Assembly: GCA_900767955.1 (NCBI GenBank)
Contig: CAAGBC010000033.1
Coordinates: 1 to 55,033, forward strand
Length of the DNA: 55,033 bases
DNA from: Spirochaetia bacterium
GTDB lineage: Bacteria > Spirochaetota > Spirochaetia > Treponematales > Treponemataceae
Direction of reading: 5' to 3'
Shown here piece after piece: positions 44,179 to 52,383 of this stretch; positions within the stretch are counted from its first letter, which is position 1; the number at the start of each line of letters is the position of its first letter. A program made the translations under genes and the position numbers. The notes beneath the pieces are model-generated. The model saw nothing but the letters and a program-made list of their open reading frames with translations, made no database searches and was not told the origin of the DNA.

Positions 44179-45890
44179 TAATTTCCTCCGCTGTATTTTA
44201 AGAGCATAGCCCGTGCATGATCTAATGATTGCTGAGTATTTGCATCACCAGAAAGCATTCTTGCAATTTCTTCCACACGTTCTTCACCATCAATATTTCT
44301 AGCAACAGAAGAAGTTTTTCCAGAAACTACACCTTTTTCAATTTTAACTTGATTATCGGCATAAACAGCGATACTCGCTAGATGTGTAATACAAAATATC
44401 TGACGATTTTTAGCCAAATTTTTCATATGACTTCCAACTGCAACAGCAATTTCTCCACCGATACCTGTATCAATTTCATCAAAAATCAAAGTTTGAACAG
44501 GATCTGTTTGCGCAAATATCGTTTTTAATGCAAGCATAATTCTTGATAATTCACCACCAGAAGCAACTTTTGCCAATGGTAACAATGCTGAACCTAAATT
44601 CGCACTTATAAGGAACTCAATATTATCCATTCCGTATAAGCCACATTTTTGTTCAATATCATTTCCAGGTTTTTCATTAATGCTAACAGCAAATCTTGCA
44701 TCTTTCATTCCTAAATTTGCCAATAAAGATTCAACTTCGGAAGAAAGTTTTGAACCAACAGCTTTTCGTTTTTCTGATATAGTTTTAGCACTGATATAAA
44801 CTTGTTTTTCCAAAGCAGAAATTTGTTGCTGCAAAATCTCTTTATTCTGATTTCCAGAGGATAATTGTTCCAGTTTTTTTTGAGCATCATCACAATAATC
44901 AATTACTTCTTGCAATGGAGCAGAAACTGAAGATGCGTATTTTTTCTTTAAGTTATAAATTAATGATAATCTTTCTTGAATTTCTGTCAAATGTGCAGGG
45001 TCAAACACAAGTTTCTGATTATAAGAATTAAACTCTTCCGAAATATCAGATAACTCATAAAAAACAGATTCTAATCTGGAATCTAAAGGCATCAAAGACT
45101 TATCTAAACTACTTGCGTTTTGGCTATCTCTTCTAACTTTTTTTAACAAAGACATAACAGAAGCTTCAGAATTATCTAGTATAGAAAGAATTGAATCTAC
45201 ATCTGAGTACAATTTTTCATAAGAAGATAAACGATTTTCTTCTTCTTCAAGTTTTATATCTTCTTCTGGCTTTAATTTTGCCTCAGTAATTTCATTTACA
45301 GCAAAAGAAAGCATTTCAATTTGTCTTTCACGCTCAGCAACAGATGAACACAATTGTTCCAAAACTTTTCTTTTTTCTACTAATTCTGTGTATAATTTTG
45401 AAAAATCTTGAACCTCTTTTTCAATTCCTGCACGGGCATCAAGAAATTTTCTGTGCTCAGAAACTTTCATTAAAGACTGATGTTCATGCTGTCCGTGGAT
45501 ATCAATCAAAAATGAAGAAAACTCCATTAACTCTGCTCTTGTTACAGGAACATTTTCTATCCAAGCACCAGACTTTCCATTGGCACGAATAAAGCGTCTT
45601 ACCAAAACTCTATTATTTTCAGGTTGAATTCCATGTTCTTCTAGCCAAACTAATGCAGGATTAGGAACAACCAAAGAATCTAATAAGAAAGTTCCACATA
45701 CAGTTGCTTCTTCCGCACCAACACGGATTTGTGAAACATCAGATTTTCCACCTAATAAAAATGTGATTGCACCAATTAATATAGATTTACCTGCACCAGT
45801 TTCTCCAGATAAAACAGTAAACCCTTTTGAAAATTCAATTCGAACAGAATCAATAATTGCAAAATCTTTTATTGAAAGATCTTCAAGCAT
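44178..45890 (-). CDS. recN: DNA repair protein RecN
   Basis: RecN is an SMC-like ATPase that acts at double-strand breaks. It is 570 residues, normal for the family. Walker A GETGAGKSILIGAI is near residue 30, a coiled-coil stretch spans about 150-370 (many Glu/Lys/Leu: EEDIKLEEEENRLSSYEKLY, QQISALEKQVYISAKTISEK), and the second half has the signature ASGGELSRIMLALK near 450 and Walker B LIFDEIDTGIGG near 480. Ribosome site CAGGAGG precedes the ATG at 45890, which lies eight bases inside the NAD kinase gene end. recN next to an NAD kinase gene is a common arrangement. Confidence 0.95.
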   Translation of the reverse strand: MLEDLSIKDFAIIDSVRIEFSKGFTVLSGETGAGKSILIGAITFLLGGKSDVSQIRVGAEEATVCGTFLLDSLVVPNPALVWLEEHGIQPENNRVLVRRFIRANGKSGAWIENVPVTRAELMEFSSFLIDIHGQHEHQSLMKVSEHRKFLDARAGIEKEVQDFSKLYTELVEKRKVLEQLCSSVAERERQIEMLSFAVNEITEAKLKPEEDIKLEEEENRLSSYEKLYSDVDSILSILDNSEASVMSLLKKVRRDSQNASSLDKSLMPLDSRLESVFYELSDISEEFNSYNQKLVFDPAHLTEIQERLSLIYNLKKKYASSVSAPLQEVIDYCDDAQKKLEQLSSGNQNKEILQQQISALEKQVYISAKTISEKRKAVGSKLSSEVESLLANLGMKDARFAVSINEKPGNDIEQKCGLYGMDNIEFLISANLGSALLPLAKVASGGELSRIMLALKTIFAQTDPVQTLIFDEIDTGIGGEIAVAVGSHMKNLAKNRQIFCITHLASIAVYADNQVKIEKGVVSGKTSSVARNIDGEERVEEIARMLSGDANTQQSLDHARAMLLKYSGGN

Positions 45891-46731
45891 GAGGACCTCC
45901 TGACCAGTTTAGTTTAGAGCACAACGCGTCATAAAATTTTTCAGTTGTACATCCAACCAATTTTACTTTTTTTTCTATTTGTTTTATTTTTATTTTATAA
46001 CCTTGCTTCAAATCATAAGGCTTTTGCCCATCAACTGTGATTATTACATCAGTTTCTCTTGAAGGAAGAATTGTAATTTCTATTTCTCCAGTCGGACTTA
46101 AAACTAATGGCCTGCTAGAAAGTGAAAAAGAATTTATTGGTGTTAATACTAACGCATCCAACTTGGAATCAATTATAGGCCCACCTGCAGAAGCAGAATA
46201 AGCAGTAGAGCCAGTTGAAGTAGAAACTATAATACCATCAGCCTTAAAATCACCTAAAGAAGTTCCATTATATGCAATATTTAAGCAAATTGTTCTTGCT
46301 GCTGTTTTTGCACAAATAACAACATCATTTAATCCCAATGAAGAAAAACAAGAAGTATTATTTTCTACAGAAAAAACATCTGCACGCAACATACTTCGTT
46401 GCTCAATAGGAATTGCACCTTCAAGAAAATCATTTAAAAGTGATTCCCATTCATTCTGCTGAACACTTGCAATAAAACCAAATTCACCAAAATTAACAGG
46501 AAAAATCGGAATCTCTAAATCTACACAACCTCTTGCTGCAAACAAAACAGTTCCATCACCACCTAAAGTAACAACAAAATCACATCCACAAAAAGGATTT
46601 TCAGAAGAAAAACCATCAAAACAAAAAAATGAAGACTCTATTCCTTTTTTTGATAGATAATTTGCAATTAACTGTCCAGTAATATGAGATTCTTTTTTAT
46701 GTGTATTAATAACAATCAAACAATTTTTCAT
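45883..46731 (-). CDS. nadK: NAD kinase
   Basis: NAD kinase makes NADP from NAD and ATP or polyphosphate. The 282-residue frame has the motif FVVTLGGDGTVLFAARG near residue 60 (GGDG), FPVNFGEFGFIA near 88, NDVVI near 135, a TGSTAYSASAGGPIID motif near 175, and SSRPLVLSPTGEIEI near 215, all typical. I chose ATG 46731. The open frame extends upstream through the DegT gene end, but that would add a hydrophobic stretch not seen in the family. It overlaps recN by eight bases. The gap to the DegT gene is 14 bases. Confidence 0.94.
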   Translation of the reverse strand: MKNCLIVINTHKKESHITGQLIANYLSKKGIESSFFCFDGFSSENPFCGCDFVVTLGGDGTVLFAARGCVDLEIPIFPVNFGEFGFIASVQQNEWESLLNDFLEGAIPIEQRSMLRADVFSVENNTSCFSSLGLNDVVICAKTAARTICLNIAYNGTSLGDFKADGIIVSTSTGSTAYSASAGGPIIDSKLDALVLTPINSFSLSSRPLVLSPTGEIEITILPSRETDVIITVDGQKPYDLKQGYKIKIKQIEKKVKLVGCTTEKFYDALCSKLNWSGGPHA

Positions 46732-46745
46732 TAATTTTCGATTTA

Positions 46746-47855
46746 TTATGGCAATGTTCCAAGGACTTTTGCAATTTTTGCTGTCTGCGAATGAGACAAT
46801 CTTGGATACAAAGGAAAAGAAGCACAACGCAAATATAAACTTTTTGCATGGATACAAGAAGTTGATAAATCTTCTTCTCTTAATGCAATAACAGAATTTT
46901 CAAAAGTTTGTCGTATTTCTATGTCCTTTTTTGCTGCATACTGTTTTACATCTTTAAAAGAACTTGTTAAAACCAAAGGAAAGCCACACATTGTAGAAGA
47001 ATTATCTTCTGTTTTATTTTCTGTTTCAGAAGAAGATTCTTGAACATTTTGACTTTTCTTCTGAGTTCTTACAAACATTTTATGTTTTCCAGATAAGCAA
47101 GTATGATGGAACAAATTGAAAATTTCTTTTCTAGCATTTTCATTACGAGTAAATTCTTTAATTTGAACCCATGCCAAAGAACAATTTATATCTGGCAATA
47201 ATTCAACACTAGAAATATTATCAACAAATTTCTTTAATACAATCCATTCACGGCGTTTTGGTGCCATCAAAATTGCCCCACCACCAGATGTTAATACATC
47301 TCGTTCTTCTAATCCCAAAATAGAAAAAACACCAAAGGAACCAGCCTTTTTATTTTCAACTAAAGCGCCTTCTTCATTATATATTGCAACAGAAGCGCCT
47401 GCTGATTGAGAAATATCTTCAATCAAAGGAATTTCTAAATTACACAATTCTTGTAAATCAGGAAGAATACCATTTGTTTCATGTAACAAAAGCAATCGTC
47501 CACCATTGGAAATTCCTTCTTTTACAATATCAGTTGTAACAAGCCCAGTATTTTCATCTACATCCAAAACTAGGCTTTTATATCCCAAATCTTCAATGGC
47601 TTGAATATGCCAAGCAGGAGCCAAAGCAGAAATCATTATTACTTGATCTTGCTCAAAATTCAAAGCACGCAAAGCATACTTTAAAGCAGAACAAGGACTT
47701 CTTAAAGCAACTGCTCCATCACAATTCAAAAAATCTTTTACTTGCTGAATTAATCTTGTATTTAATTCACCAGGACCAATTTTTTCATCAACCATGCAGG
47801 TTAAAACTGCATCCATTTCTTTTCTTCTAATTGTTGTACTGTAAGTTTGTATCAT
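46746..47855 (-). CDS. DegT/DnrJ/EryC1-like protein, catalytic lysine not found
   Basis: This 369-residue protein is of the sugar-aminotransferase fold type I. It has KIGPGELNTRLIQQVKDFLN, VALRSPCSALKYALRAL near 55, a PAWHIQAIEDLGYKSLVLDVD strand pair, LLLHETNGILPD and the PLIEDISQSAGA motif near 145, all DegT-like. Where the PLP-binding Lys should be, the sequence reads GSFGVFSILGLEERDVLTSGGGAIL: the Lys is replaced by acidic residues. So it probably cannot form the internal aldimine and may have lost transaminase activity or taken another role. A Ser/Glu-rich insert (about 260-290) also departs from the family. TAGTGATG couples it to cheW upstream, and ATG 47855 is preferred to GTG 47858. 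Confidence 0.75.
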   Translation of the reverse strand: MIQTYSTTIRRKEMDAVLTCMVDEKIGPGELNTRLIQQVKDFLNCDGAVALRSPCSALKYALRALNFEQDQVIMISALAPAWHIQAIEDLGYKSLVLDVDENTGLVTTDIVKEGISNGGRLLLLHETNGILPDLQELCNLEIPLIEDISQSAGASVAIYNEEGALVENKKAGSFGVFSILGLEERDVLTSGGGAILMAPKRREWIVLKKFVDNISSVELLPDINCSLAWVQIKEFTRNENARKEIFNLFHHTCLSGKHKMFVRTQKKSQNVQESSSETENKTEDNSSTMCGFPLVLTSSFKDVKQYAAKKDIEIRQTFENSVIALREEDLSTSCIHAKSLYLRCASFPLYPRLSHSQTAKIAKVLGTLP

Positions 47856-47857
47856 CA

Positions 47858-48334
47858 CTATTGACTTTCTATAATTTTTTGTAGCTCTTTTGGATCAAAA
47901 AGCTTTCTAATGTTAAGCATTATTAGATAACCTTCTTCGTTTCTAATAACCCCTTTTATATATTCAGAACCAATGCCAGTCATCATCTGAGGAGGTTCTT
48001 GAATTTCTGATAATTGAACGGAAACAACTCTTGAAACACAATCGATAATTATTCCAATTTGTTTATTTTCAATATTTAAGATAATAAATCCTTTTTCAAA
48101 ATCTGAATAAACTTCTGTTTCAGAATTTTTAATAGCAAATCTTTTATGCAAATCAATAATAGGAATAATTTCACCACGAAGATTTAATATACCAACTATA
48201 TAATAAGGTGCATTAGGAATTGGACGAACATTTTGAATTTCAACAATTTCTTTTACATCCATGATATCAACACCATATAATTCATCACCTAATCTAAATG
48301 TAACCAACTGTATTTGAGATTCATCTGAAGCCAT
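47858..48334 (-). CDS. cheW: Chemotaxis coupling protein CheW
   Basis: CheW links chemoreceptors to CheA in the signalling array at the inner membrane. The 158-residue length is normal. It has the SH3-like subdomain pattern: IQLVTFRLGDELYGVDIMDVKEIVEI near residue 8, RPIPNAPYYIVGILNLRGEIIPIIDLHKRF (38-65), FIILNIENKQIGIIIDCVSRVV, and IGSEYIKGVIRNEEGYLIMLNIRKLF near 120. A GGAGG site stands before the ATG at 48334. Its stop shares bases with the next start. cheA and receptor genes are not in this window. Treponemes have more than one CheW, so this may not be the main array's copy. Confidence 0.93.
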   Translation of the reverse strand: MASDESQIQLVTFRLGDELYGVDIMDVKEIVEIQNVRPIPNAPYYIVGILNLRGEIIPIIDLHKRFAIKNSETEVYSDFEKGFIILNIENKQIGIIIDCVSRVVSVQLSEIQEPPQMMTGIGSEYIKGVIRNEEGYLIMLNIRKLFDPKELQKIIESQ

Positions 48335-48434
48335 AAAATTCCTCCAAAAAAAAACAATATTTCAATCTATATCATTTAAGAATACACCTAAAATTAAGGT
48401 TTTGCAACAAGATAATTATATATTACATATAAAC

Positions 48435-49184
48435 TTAACTCACATTATAAATCGTTAATGCAAAAACTTTTTTTACACCAACACCCTTCAAAATTTCTGC
48501 ACAACATTCCAAAGTTGCACCTGTAGTTTTTACATCATCTATTAAACAAACTTTTTCTGGAATAAAAGACAATTTATTTTTTATTACATATGAGTGTTTA
48601 ATTTTTTCCAATCGTTGTTTTTTATCTAATTTCTTTTGCTCTTGGGAAGAAACTCGTTTAAGCATTTTTACCGCATTAAATTTGTATTTATATTTTAACA
48701 ACTTCAAAATGTCGTCCATTTGATCCCATCCAATTTCCTTTATTTTATTTGGACGAGGAGGAACAGGAACTATTACAAAATCATCACAATATTTTTTCAA
48801 CGATTGTAATTTTTGTGCCAAAAGATAAGCAAAAAAAGCTGAAAAAGTTCGTTCACTTTGTTTTTTCCACCGAAACATAATTTCCACATTCCATAATTTA
48901 TATGAAAACAATGAAAAAACTCTTTCAACACTTTTAAATGGATTTTCCGTTCTGCATCTTACGCAAATCTGCTTTTCCGAAATAAGTTTTTTACCACAAC
49001 AATTACAACTTGCATCATTATTTAATTCCACACAAAAGAAAGTTGCAATACAATTTTTGCACAGTGGTAAAATTTTACAATTACCGCCACAAATAATGCA
49101 ACTTTCATAAGGTAGAAAAAACGAAAATATCAAGTGAACAAAATAAATTATTTTTTGCTTACATAAAAATAAATAACGCTTCAT
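48435..49184 (-). CDS. comF: ComF family phosphoribosyltransferase-like protein
   Basis: This 249-residue ComF/GntX-type protein has an N-terminal zinc ribbon with several CxxC pairs (SCIICGGNCKILPLCKNC; SCNCCGKKLISEKQICVRC; about 26-80) and a phosphoribosyltransferase domain. The PRPP loop VCLIDDVKTTGATLECC is near residue 220, preceded by VPVPPRPNKIKEIGWDQMDDI near 145 and the RVSSQEQKKLDKKQRLEKIKHSY motif. ComF is required for DNA uptake in competent bacteria. In others the role is unclear. I chose ATG 49184. A longer frame from a TTG at 49220 lacks support. It is 51 bases after mutS. Confidence 0.85.
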   Translation of the reverse strand: MKRYLFLCKQKIIYFVHLIFSFFLPYESCIICGGNCKILPLCKNCIATFFCVELNNDASCNCCGKKLISEKQICVRCRTENPFKSVERVFSLFSYKLWNVEIMFRWKKQSERTFSAFFAYLLAQKLQSLKKYCDDFVIVPVPPRPNKIKEIGWDQMDDILKLLKYKYKFNAVKMLKRVSSQEQKKLDKKQRLEKIKHSYVIKNKLSFIPEKVCLIDDVKTTGATLECCAEILKGVGVKKVFALTIYNVS

Positions 49185-49234
49185 ACTATATATATTGTCG
49201 AAAACGTTATTTTTCGGCAAAAAAAATTAAAAAA

Positions 49235-51835
49235 TTATTGTCCACTCAATGCTTTTTTCCAACGAGCAATTGCTTGCAAAGCCGCAAGAGGTGTCATATT
49301 ATCTGGCTCTGCAGAAAGAATTTCATCAAGAATAATTTCTTCATCACTGAATAAACCTGGTGCTTGAGGAACAACTTTTGGCTGCTCCACAATTGGAATA
49401 TTACCTAAAACAGGCTTATTTTCAGCGATACTCTGAATATGTTCCAAAATAGAATTTGCTCTATCAATTACAACTTGTGGAATACCAGCCAATTTTGCAA
49501 CATGAATACCGTAAGAATTTTCAGAAGCACCTTTTTTTACCTTACGCAAAAATACAACACTTCCATTTTGCTCAGAAACATCCATACACAACAAGGAAAG
49601 AGCATTATGTTCAATACGAGTTAATTCATGATAATGTGTTGCAAACAAAGTTCTACATTTTATATGATTTAGCAAATATTCTGAAACAGCCCATGCAATA
49701 GAAAGACCATCTTCAGTAGAAGTTCCTCTTCCAACTTCGTCCATAATAACTAAAGACCTTTCTGTTGCGGAACGAAGAATATTTGCAGTTTCTGTCATTT
49801 CAACAAGAAAAGTTGATTCACCACGAGCCAAATTATCACTTGCGCCTACCCTACAAAAAATTCTATCAACAACACCAACAACAGCATTTTTTGCAGGAAC
49901 AAAAGAACCAGTCTGAGCCAACAATGCAATCAAAGCATTTTGACGCAAAAAAGTACTTTTTCCAGCCATATTAGGCCCTGTAATCAAACCAAATGAAGAT
50001 TTTTGAGGTTCCTGACTAGAAGATATATCCAAATCATTTGGAACAAATTCTCCACTTGGAATATGAAGCTCTACAACTGGGTGACGACCAGATTCCACAA
50101 TAAAATCAAAAGAATCATTTACTACAGGACGAGTCCAAGCATTTGTAATTGCAGCATACGCAAGAGAAACGGTAGCATCTGTATATGCAATTTCTGAAGA
50201 AACTTGTAAAAGATAAGATATAAATTCTTGCAACTTTGTTCTAATTTCAACAAAAAGCTTTCTTTCTAATTCAACAATTTTTGCACCAGACTGATTTAAT
50301 TCATGCTCTAACTCTTGCAACCTTGCAGTAGTATATCGGTCTCCATTTACTAAAGCTCTTCGCATGATAAAATTTTCAGGAACAGCACCTAATTTGCCTT
50401 TACTTACTTCAATAAAATAACCAGAAGCATGACTATATTTTATTTTTAATGTGGTAATTCCAGTTTTTTGGCGTTCTTCCTGTTCGTATTCACTTAAAAT
50501 TTTATCAAAATCATCACGCACTTGCCTCCAGTGATCTAATTCAGAAGACCATCCTTCTTTTATTACACCACCGTCAGTTATTATTACAGCAGGATCTTCT
50601 TGAATTGATTTATCAATTAAATCAATTATATTTAATGCAAGTTCATCATCTATTAGAGAAAAATCATAATCACATAAAATTTCTCGAGCATTCAGCCAAC
50701 CAATTAAACTTAGTTTTAGCGCTTGTAAATCTTTTGGATGAGCTTTATCCATTGCAATTCGACTTACTAATCGTTCCACATCAAGAATTGATGATAATTT
50801 TTCCCGTAACTTTTCCTGAAGATTTCTGTTGTCAACAAACAATGCAACATGGGCTTGTCGTGCATTAATTTCATTTACATTTGTGAGAGGAAATAACAAC
50901 CACTGCCGAATCATTCTACTTCCCATTGCAGTTCTAGAATGATTTACACACTCTAACAATGTATACAAACTTGAACCATCACGCAAATTTGCTACAACTT
51001 CAAGATTTTTTCGAGAAGAATCATCAATTACCAAATATTGATTATCATGATAAATAGTAATTCCACTTACATGAGGAATTTTTGAATTTGTAGTTTTTTC
51101 AAGGTAATCTAGCAAAAATCCTGCAACAGGAACTTCTGGAGAATCTTCTGAAAGACCAAAAGATTGCAAATTAATTGTGTTAAACTGCCTTGCAAGTTTT
51201 TTAAATCCTACATCCCCATTAAAATTCCAATCAGGATAATAAGATAAAGAAATATTTTGATATTCTGATAAAACTGCTTGTATTAGAGAATTATTTTTTA
51301 ATGATTGAGGCAATAATAATTCACGAGGAGAACAACGACTTAACTCTTTTGGAAAAAACTCTTCCATTTCTGAAGCTTTCCAAGAAGTAGCACTAAAAGC
51401 AGAAGTAGTAACATCAATAAAAGCAAATGCAGCTTTCCCATGAACTACAGCAAACGCTGCCAAATAGTTATTTGAATTTCCTTCAAGATATTCAGCTTCC
51501 ATTGCTGTTCCAGGAGTGATTATTTCAGAAACTTTACGCTCTGCAATGCCTTTTCCACCAACAGTTTCTTCAACTTGCTCACAGACAACAATTTTTTTTC
51601 CTAATCGCAAAAGTCTTGCAATGTAAACTTTTGCCGCATGATAAGGAATCCCACACATAGGAGTTCCTGCTCTACTAGTTAAAGTTAAATTAAGAAGACG
51701 CGATATTTCAACCGCATCCTCATTAAACATTTCGTAAAAATCACCAAGTCTATAAAATAAAACTTCATCTTTATACTTACTCCTGATGGAATTATATTGA
51801 ACCATCATAGGAGTAAGTTGTTTTTCTTTTTCCAT
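49235..51835 (-). CDS. mutS: DNA mismatch repair protein MutS
   Basis: MutS finds mismatches and starts repair. The 866-residue copy has the mismatch-binding F-x-E (LGDFYEMFNEDA, residue 30s), CGIPYHAA near 60, connector and lever domains with DSSRKNLEV near 270, and the ATPase C-terminus. That region has Walker A GPNMAGKSTFLRQ near 617, the DNLARGESTFLVEM motif near 665, the Walker B DEVGRGTSTEDGLSIAW near 695 and ATHYHELTRIE near 728. The C-terminus ends short after a helix pair (LAALQAIARWKKAL). It lies 6 bases after skp. The mutS-skp-bamA order is that of T. pallidum TP0328-TP0326 as I remember it. Confidence 0.97.
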   Translation of the reverse strand: MEKEKQLTPMMVQYNSIRSKYKDEVLFYRLGDFYEMFNEDAVEISRLLNLTLTSRAGTPMCGIPYHAAKVYIARLLRLGKKIVVCEQVEETVGGKGIAERKVSEIITPGTAMEAEYLEGNSNNYLAAFAVVHGKAAFAFIDVTTSAFSATSWKASEMEEFFPKELSRCSPRELLLPQSLKNNSLIQAVLSEYQNISLSYYPDWNFNGDVGFKKLARQFNTINLQSFGLSEDSPEVPVAGFLLDYLEKTTNSKIPHVSGITIYHDNQYLVIDDSSRKNLEVVANLRDGSSLYTLLECVNHSRTAMGSRMIRQWLLFPLTNVNEINARQAHVALFVDNRNLQEKLREKLSSILDVERLVSRIAMDKAHPKDLQALKLSLIGWLNAREILCDYDFSLIDDELALNIIDLIDKSIQEDPAVIITDGGVIKEGWSSELDHWRQVRDDFDKILSEYEQEERQKTGITTLKIKYSHASGYFIEVSKGKLGAVPENFIMRRALVNGDRYTTARLQELEHELNQSGAKIVELERKLFVEIRTKLQEFISYLLQVSSEIAYTDATVSLAYAAITNAWTRPVVNDSFDFIVESGRHPVVELHIPSGEFVPNDLDISSSQEPQKSSFGLITGPNMAGKSTFLRQNALIALLAQTGSFVPAKNAVVGVVDRIFCRVGASDNLARGESTFLVEMTETANILRSATERSLVIMDEVGRGTSTEDGLSIAWAVSEYLLNHIKCRTLFATHYHELTRIEHNALSLLCMDVSEQNGSVVFLRKVKKGASENSYGIHVAKLAGIPQVVIDRANSILEHIQSIAENKPVLGNIPIVEQPKVVPQAPGLFSDEEIILDEILSAEPDNMTPLAALQAIARWKKALSGQ

Positions 51836-51841
51836 ATAAAA

Positions 51842-52360
51842 TTACAATCCTAGTTCTGCAATAACTTGTTCTGTAACATCAACTGAATTAGAATACCAAA
51901 GAATTGCATTAGCCTGCTGCAAACTTAAAATCATACTATATCCACCACCTTCTGCAATTTTTGCCAAAGTTTCATATAGCTTTTTATAAAATGAATCTGA
52001 ACTTTGCAATGATTTTTGCATTGATTCCAATTCAACATTTTTTGCATTAGTGTATTCAGTTAAAAAATCAGTTTTCTTTGTTATTTCACTTTGAGTTTTT
52101 AACGCCATTGAATCATTACCGCTTTTTTCATATTCAATTTTTTTACCTTGCAAAGCACGAATTTCATCTGTACGCTTATTAATTTCTGCTTGGAATTCAG
52201 CCTTTTTCTTTTCATAATTTCTAACAGGAGCTGAGTTTCTAAAATAAGCATTATAAACTTTTGCAGTATCAACAACACCAAACTTTGTAATTTGTTGTGC
52301 AGAAGCAGTAAAACCTATTACTAAAGCAACTAAAAAAACTAAAACTGATTTCATTTTCAT
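51842..52360 (-). CDS. skp: OmpH/Skp family periplasmic chaperone
   Basis: This 172-residue Skp-like chaperone escorts outer-membrane proteins to BamA through the periplasm. The signal peptide ends near residue 21 (FTASA|Q). The mature part starts with a strand FGVVDTAKVYNAYF and a long charged helix pair (about 45-125, KKKAEFQAEINKRTDEIRALQGKKIEYEK... to ...FYKKLYETLAKIAEGGGYSMIL), which form the trimer's tentacles. The C-terminus returns to strands (NAILWYSNSVDVTEQVI). It sits between bamA and mutS, as in T. pallidum (TP0327), with 23 bases to bamA. Confidence 0.92.
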   Translation of the reverse strand: MKMKSVLVFLVALVIGFTASAQQITKFGVVDTAKVYNAYFRNSAPVRNYEKKKAEFQAEINKRTDEIRALQGKKIEYEKSGNDSMALKTQSEITKKTDFLTEYTNAKNVELESMQKSLQSSDSFYKKLYETLAKIAEGGGYSMILSLQQANAILWYSNSVDVTEQVIAELGL

Positions 52361-52383
52361 AATATTTACCCTTTCAAAAAAAA

